From positions 1-7,025 of the forward strand of contig JACPQP010000569.1 in assembly GCA_016190465.1 (NCBI GenBank): a stretch of DNA of 7,025 nucleotides. Reading direction: 5' to 3'. This document shows, one piece after another, positions 5,488 through 7,025 of the stretch (positions are counted from its first letter, which is position 1; each line of letters begins with the position of its first letter). The position numbers and the translations under genes are program-made. The notes beneath the pieces are model-generated. The model was not told where the DNA came from. It did no database searches and was given only the letters and a program-made list of their open reading frames with translations. Source of the stretch: Chloroflexota bacterium (lineage in GTDB: Bacteria > Chloroflexota > UBA6077 > FW602-bin22 > JACPQP01).

Positions 5488-6636
5488 TTAATCCCCTGTT
5501 AAAGCTGACGGAACGGCCGCCGGTCCGGCCGGCATCACGTGGAGCGAATCCCGACGCAACGCCAGGAGCCAGTCGTCTCGACGGTCGACCCCGAGCACCT
5601 GGTAGGGATGCGCGGCGATGTCTACCTCCAGATCGTAGGGGGGGCCGGGGGATCGAGCCTCGAGCTGGATGTGGAGGGTCCACAGCGCGCCATGCTCGAC
5701 CCGCTCGACGATCCGCCCGGCCAGGAGATTCGACTCGCTCGCCGCCGTCGCCGAAGGTCGGTCCGGACGCACCAGGAACACGCGCTCCGGCCGAATGCAG
5801 ACGTCGACCGGATCGCCGACCGCGAGCGGATACCGCCGAGTGCGGACCGTAAAGCGCGGCGTGTCGACGACGAGGCCGGTTTCGTCGGCCACGACGACCC
5901 GGCCGGTGAAGACGTTCCGGGTACCGGTGAGGAGCGCCACGTCGCGGCTGACCGGACGATCGAACACCGCGCCCTTGTCGCCGATCTGCAGCACCTGTCC
6001 CGCGTCGTAGACGGCGACACGATCGGCCAGCGCGTAGGCCTCGCCGAGGTCGTGGGTCACGAAGAGGATCGGGATCCCCAGGCGTCGGCGCAGGACGACC
6101 AGCTCCTGGCGGAGATACCGCCGAATGCCCGCGTCGAGCGCGGAGAACGGCTCGTCCAGCAGCAGCAGGTCCGGCCGGATGATGAGGGCGCGCGCCAGGG
6201 CAACCCGCTGCTGCTGCCCGCCAGAGATCTCGGCCGGGTGCCGGTCGGCCAGCCCGTTGAGCTGCATCAGGTCCATGAGCTCGGCGACGCGCCGCTGGCG
6301 CTCCGATCGCGCGATGCCGACCAGCCCGTAGCCGATGTTCTCGACCACGCTGAGGTGGGGGAACAGACCACAGCTCTGGACCAGGTACCCGATTCGCCGA
6401 TCGGACGACGGCAGATCGACCCGTCGCCCCGCATCGAACAGCACGCGGTCGTTCAACACGACGCGCCCGCGTTGCGGCCGGAGCCAGCCGGCCAGACATT
6501 GGAGCGTCAGACTCTTCCCGGAACCCGACGGTCCGAACAGCACCAGAAGCTCATCCCCGATTGCGTAGCGCGCCCGCAATCGGAACGAGCCGAGCTGGAG
6601 ATCGAGGTCTACGTCAAGCTGGGGGGAACGGCTCAC
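5488..6636 (-). CDS. modC: Molybdate/tungstate-type ABC transporter ATP-binding protein with C-terminal TOBE-like domain
   Basis: This 382-residue protein is a full ABC ATPase: Walker A GPSGSGKS (residues 35-42), Q-loop Q87, signature ISGGQQQR (137-144), Walker B LLLLDEP (157-163), D-loop SALD (165-168) and switch histidine H195 in VTHD. A linker and a TOBE-like region follow, roughly from residue 240 to 370 (NVFTGRVV..., CIRPERVFL, NLLAGRIVERVEHG). Such regions in this family bind oxyanion or regulate the pump. It energises uptake of an oxyanion through the permease encoded just upstream. The GTG start lies 25 bases after the permease stop, with GAGGGG (plus-strand 6645-6650) 8 bases ahead, so the two are co-translated from one message. 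Molybdate is the default assignment from the ModB-like partner; tungstate (WtpC) or sulfate (CysA) relatives share the layout and cannot be excluded. The C-terminal half is somewhat divergent. Confidence 0.88.
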   Translation of the reverse strand: MSRSPQLDVDLDLQLGSFRLRARYAIGDELLVLFGPSGSGKSLTLQCLAGWLRPQRGRVVLNDRVLFDAGRRVDLPSSDRRIGYLVQSCGLFPHLSVVENIGYGLVGIARSERQRRVAELMDLMQLNGLADRHPAEISGGQQQRVALARALIIRPDLLLLDEPFSALDAGIRRYLRQELVVLRRRLGIPILFVTHDLGEAYALADRVAVYDAGQVLQIGDKGAVFDRPVSRDVALLTGTRNVFTGRVVVADETGLVVDTPRFTVRTRRYPLAVGDPVDVCIRPERVFLVRPDRPSATAASESNLLAGRIVERVEHGALWTLHIQLEARSPGPPYDLEVDIAAHPYQVLGVDRRDDWLLALRRDSLHVMPAGPAAVPSALTGD

Positions 6637-6661
6637 GGCAGCTTCCCCTCACCCCCTTTTC

Positions 6662-7025
6662 TCATCCAACGATGAAGCTCCTCCGGAGGAGCAGCCGAAA
6701 CACAATCAGCACCGCGAGCGACACCACGATGAGGATGGTCGCCAGCGTCAGCGCCACGTTCAGGTCGGTCTCCATCGCCTGGTAGATGGCGAGCGGCATG
6801 GTCTGGGTTCGCCCGACGAAGTTGCCGGCGAACATGATCGTCGCCCCGAACTCCCCCAGGGCGCGGGCCCAGCACATCACCGCGCCGCCGGCCAGCGACG
6901 GCAGCGCGAGTGGCAGCGTCACCCGCCAGAACGTGCGGAGCGGCGAGATGCCCAGGCTCTCCGAGATCCGTTCGAGCGTGGGGTCCACCGCGAGGAACCC
7001 CGCGCGCGCCGCCCGGATGTAGAAC
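6662..7025 (-). CDS. modB: Molybdate/tungstate ABC transporter permease, C-terminal part (gene runs off the window)
   Basis: About 120 C-terminal residues of an inner-membrane permease are present; the frame stays open to the right edge (reading FYIRAARAGFLAVDPTLERISESLG from there), so the start is missing. The cytoplasmic EAA loop that docks on the ATPase is clear: ESLGISPLRTFWRVTLPLALPSLAGG. It is followed by RALGEFGATIMFAGN, characteristic of ModB-type permeases, and a final membrane segment (NVALTLATILIVVSLAVLIVFRLLL) ending RRSFIVG. The gene is directly upstream of modC on the same strand. A GTG near 6988 could be mistaken for a start, but conserved permease sequence continues before it. 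ModB is the best call; WtpB or CysT/CysW-like sulfate permeases are alternatives. Confidence 0.88.
   Translation of the reverse strand, partial: FYIRAARAGFLAVDPTLERISESLGISPLRTFWRVTLPLALPSLAGGAVMCWARALGEFGATIMFAGNFVGRTQTMPLAIYQAMETDLNVALTLATILIVVSLAVLIVFRLLLRRSFIVG

Noticed and set aside
6645..6660. Another copy of the CCCCTCACCCC repeat between modB and modC
   Set aside because: The match is only about 12 bases, lacks the partner arm and is better explained as the modC ribosome binding region.
5462..6675. Long alternative frames on both strands over modC (345 and 378 codons)
   Set aside because: The ABC ATPase frame holds every catalytic motif in order; the other frames are GC-rich shadows.

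Overview
The window is GC-rich DNA, apparently bacterial chromosome, with no phage, plasmid or insertion-sequence genes. The large membrane glycosyltransferase carries the motif variant DGYELQ...HPTGYPLYTLVGKLF, followed by tandem C-terminal beta-rich modules. I associate that combination with Chloroflexota. The high GC content would fit a Thermomicrobia/Sphaerobacter-like lineage, but this placement is inference from memory.

Layout. (1) Positions 12-3997, plus strand: a short TsaC/Sua5-type threonylcarbamoyl-AMP synthase is followed after 2 bases by a 1112-residue GT117 (DUF2723, TMEM260-like) membrane glycosyltransferase. They are probably co-transcribed. (2) Positions 3998-4246: an intergenic leader with a plausible sigma-70-type promoter, a hairpin and a tandem 16-bp repeat rich in GTGCATA. 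(3) Positions 4247-5104, plus strand: a xylose-isomerase-like TIM-barrel protein (sugar phosphate isomerase/epimerase superfamily) with a strong ribosome binding site and a GTG start. (4) Positions 5105-5487: a repeat-rich convergent region. It holds one small coiled-coil ORF on the minus strand and two kinds of dispersed-type repeat. (5) Positions 5488-7025, minus strand: a molybdate/tungstate-type ABC transporter, with the ATPase (ModC-like) downstream of the permease (ModB-like). The permease runs off the right edge, and a binding protein ModA would be expected beyond it.

The genes do not form one pathway. They are ordinary housekeeping, envelope and transport functions in two convergent blocks. 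The unusual feature is the repeats. Sequences that look like dispersed intergenic repeats (a C-rich/G-rich nested hairpin, a GACGGGGC 8-mer inverted repeat, a CTTTGCG-type repeat and a 14-bp ACCCGGCACC tandem) cluster here. Three of them lie inside the GT117 reading frame without breaking it, and another supplies the C-terminal tail of the small minus-strand ORF. I see no clear new defence, mobile or biosynthetic system. The best leads are these in-frame repeat insertions and the GTGCATA array before the TIM-barrel gene.
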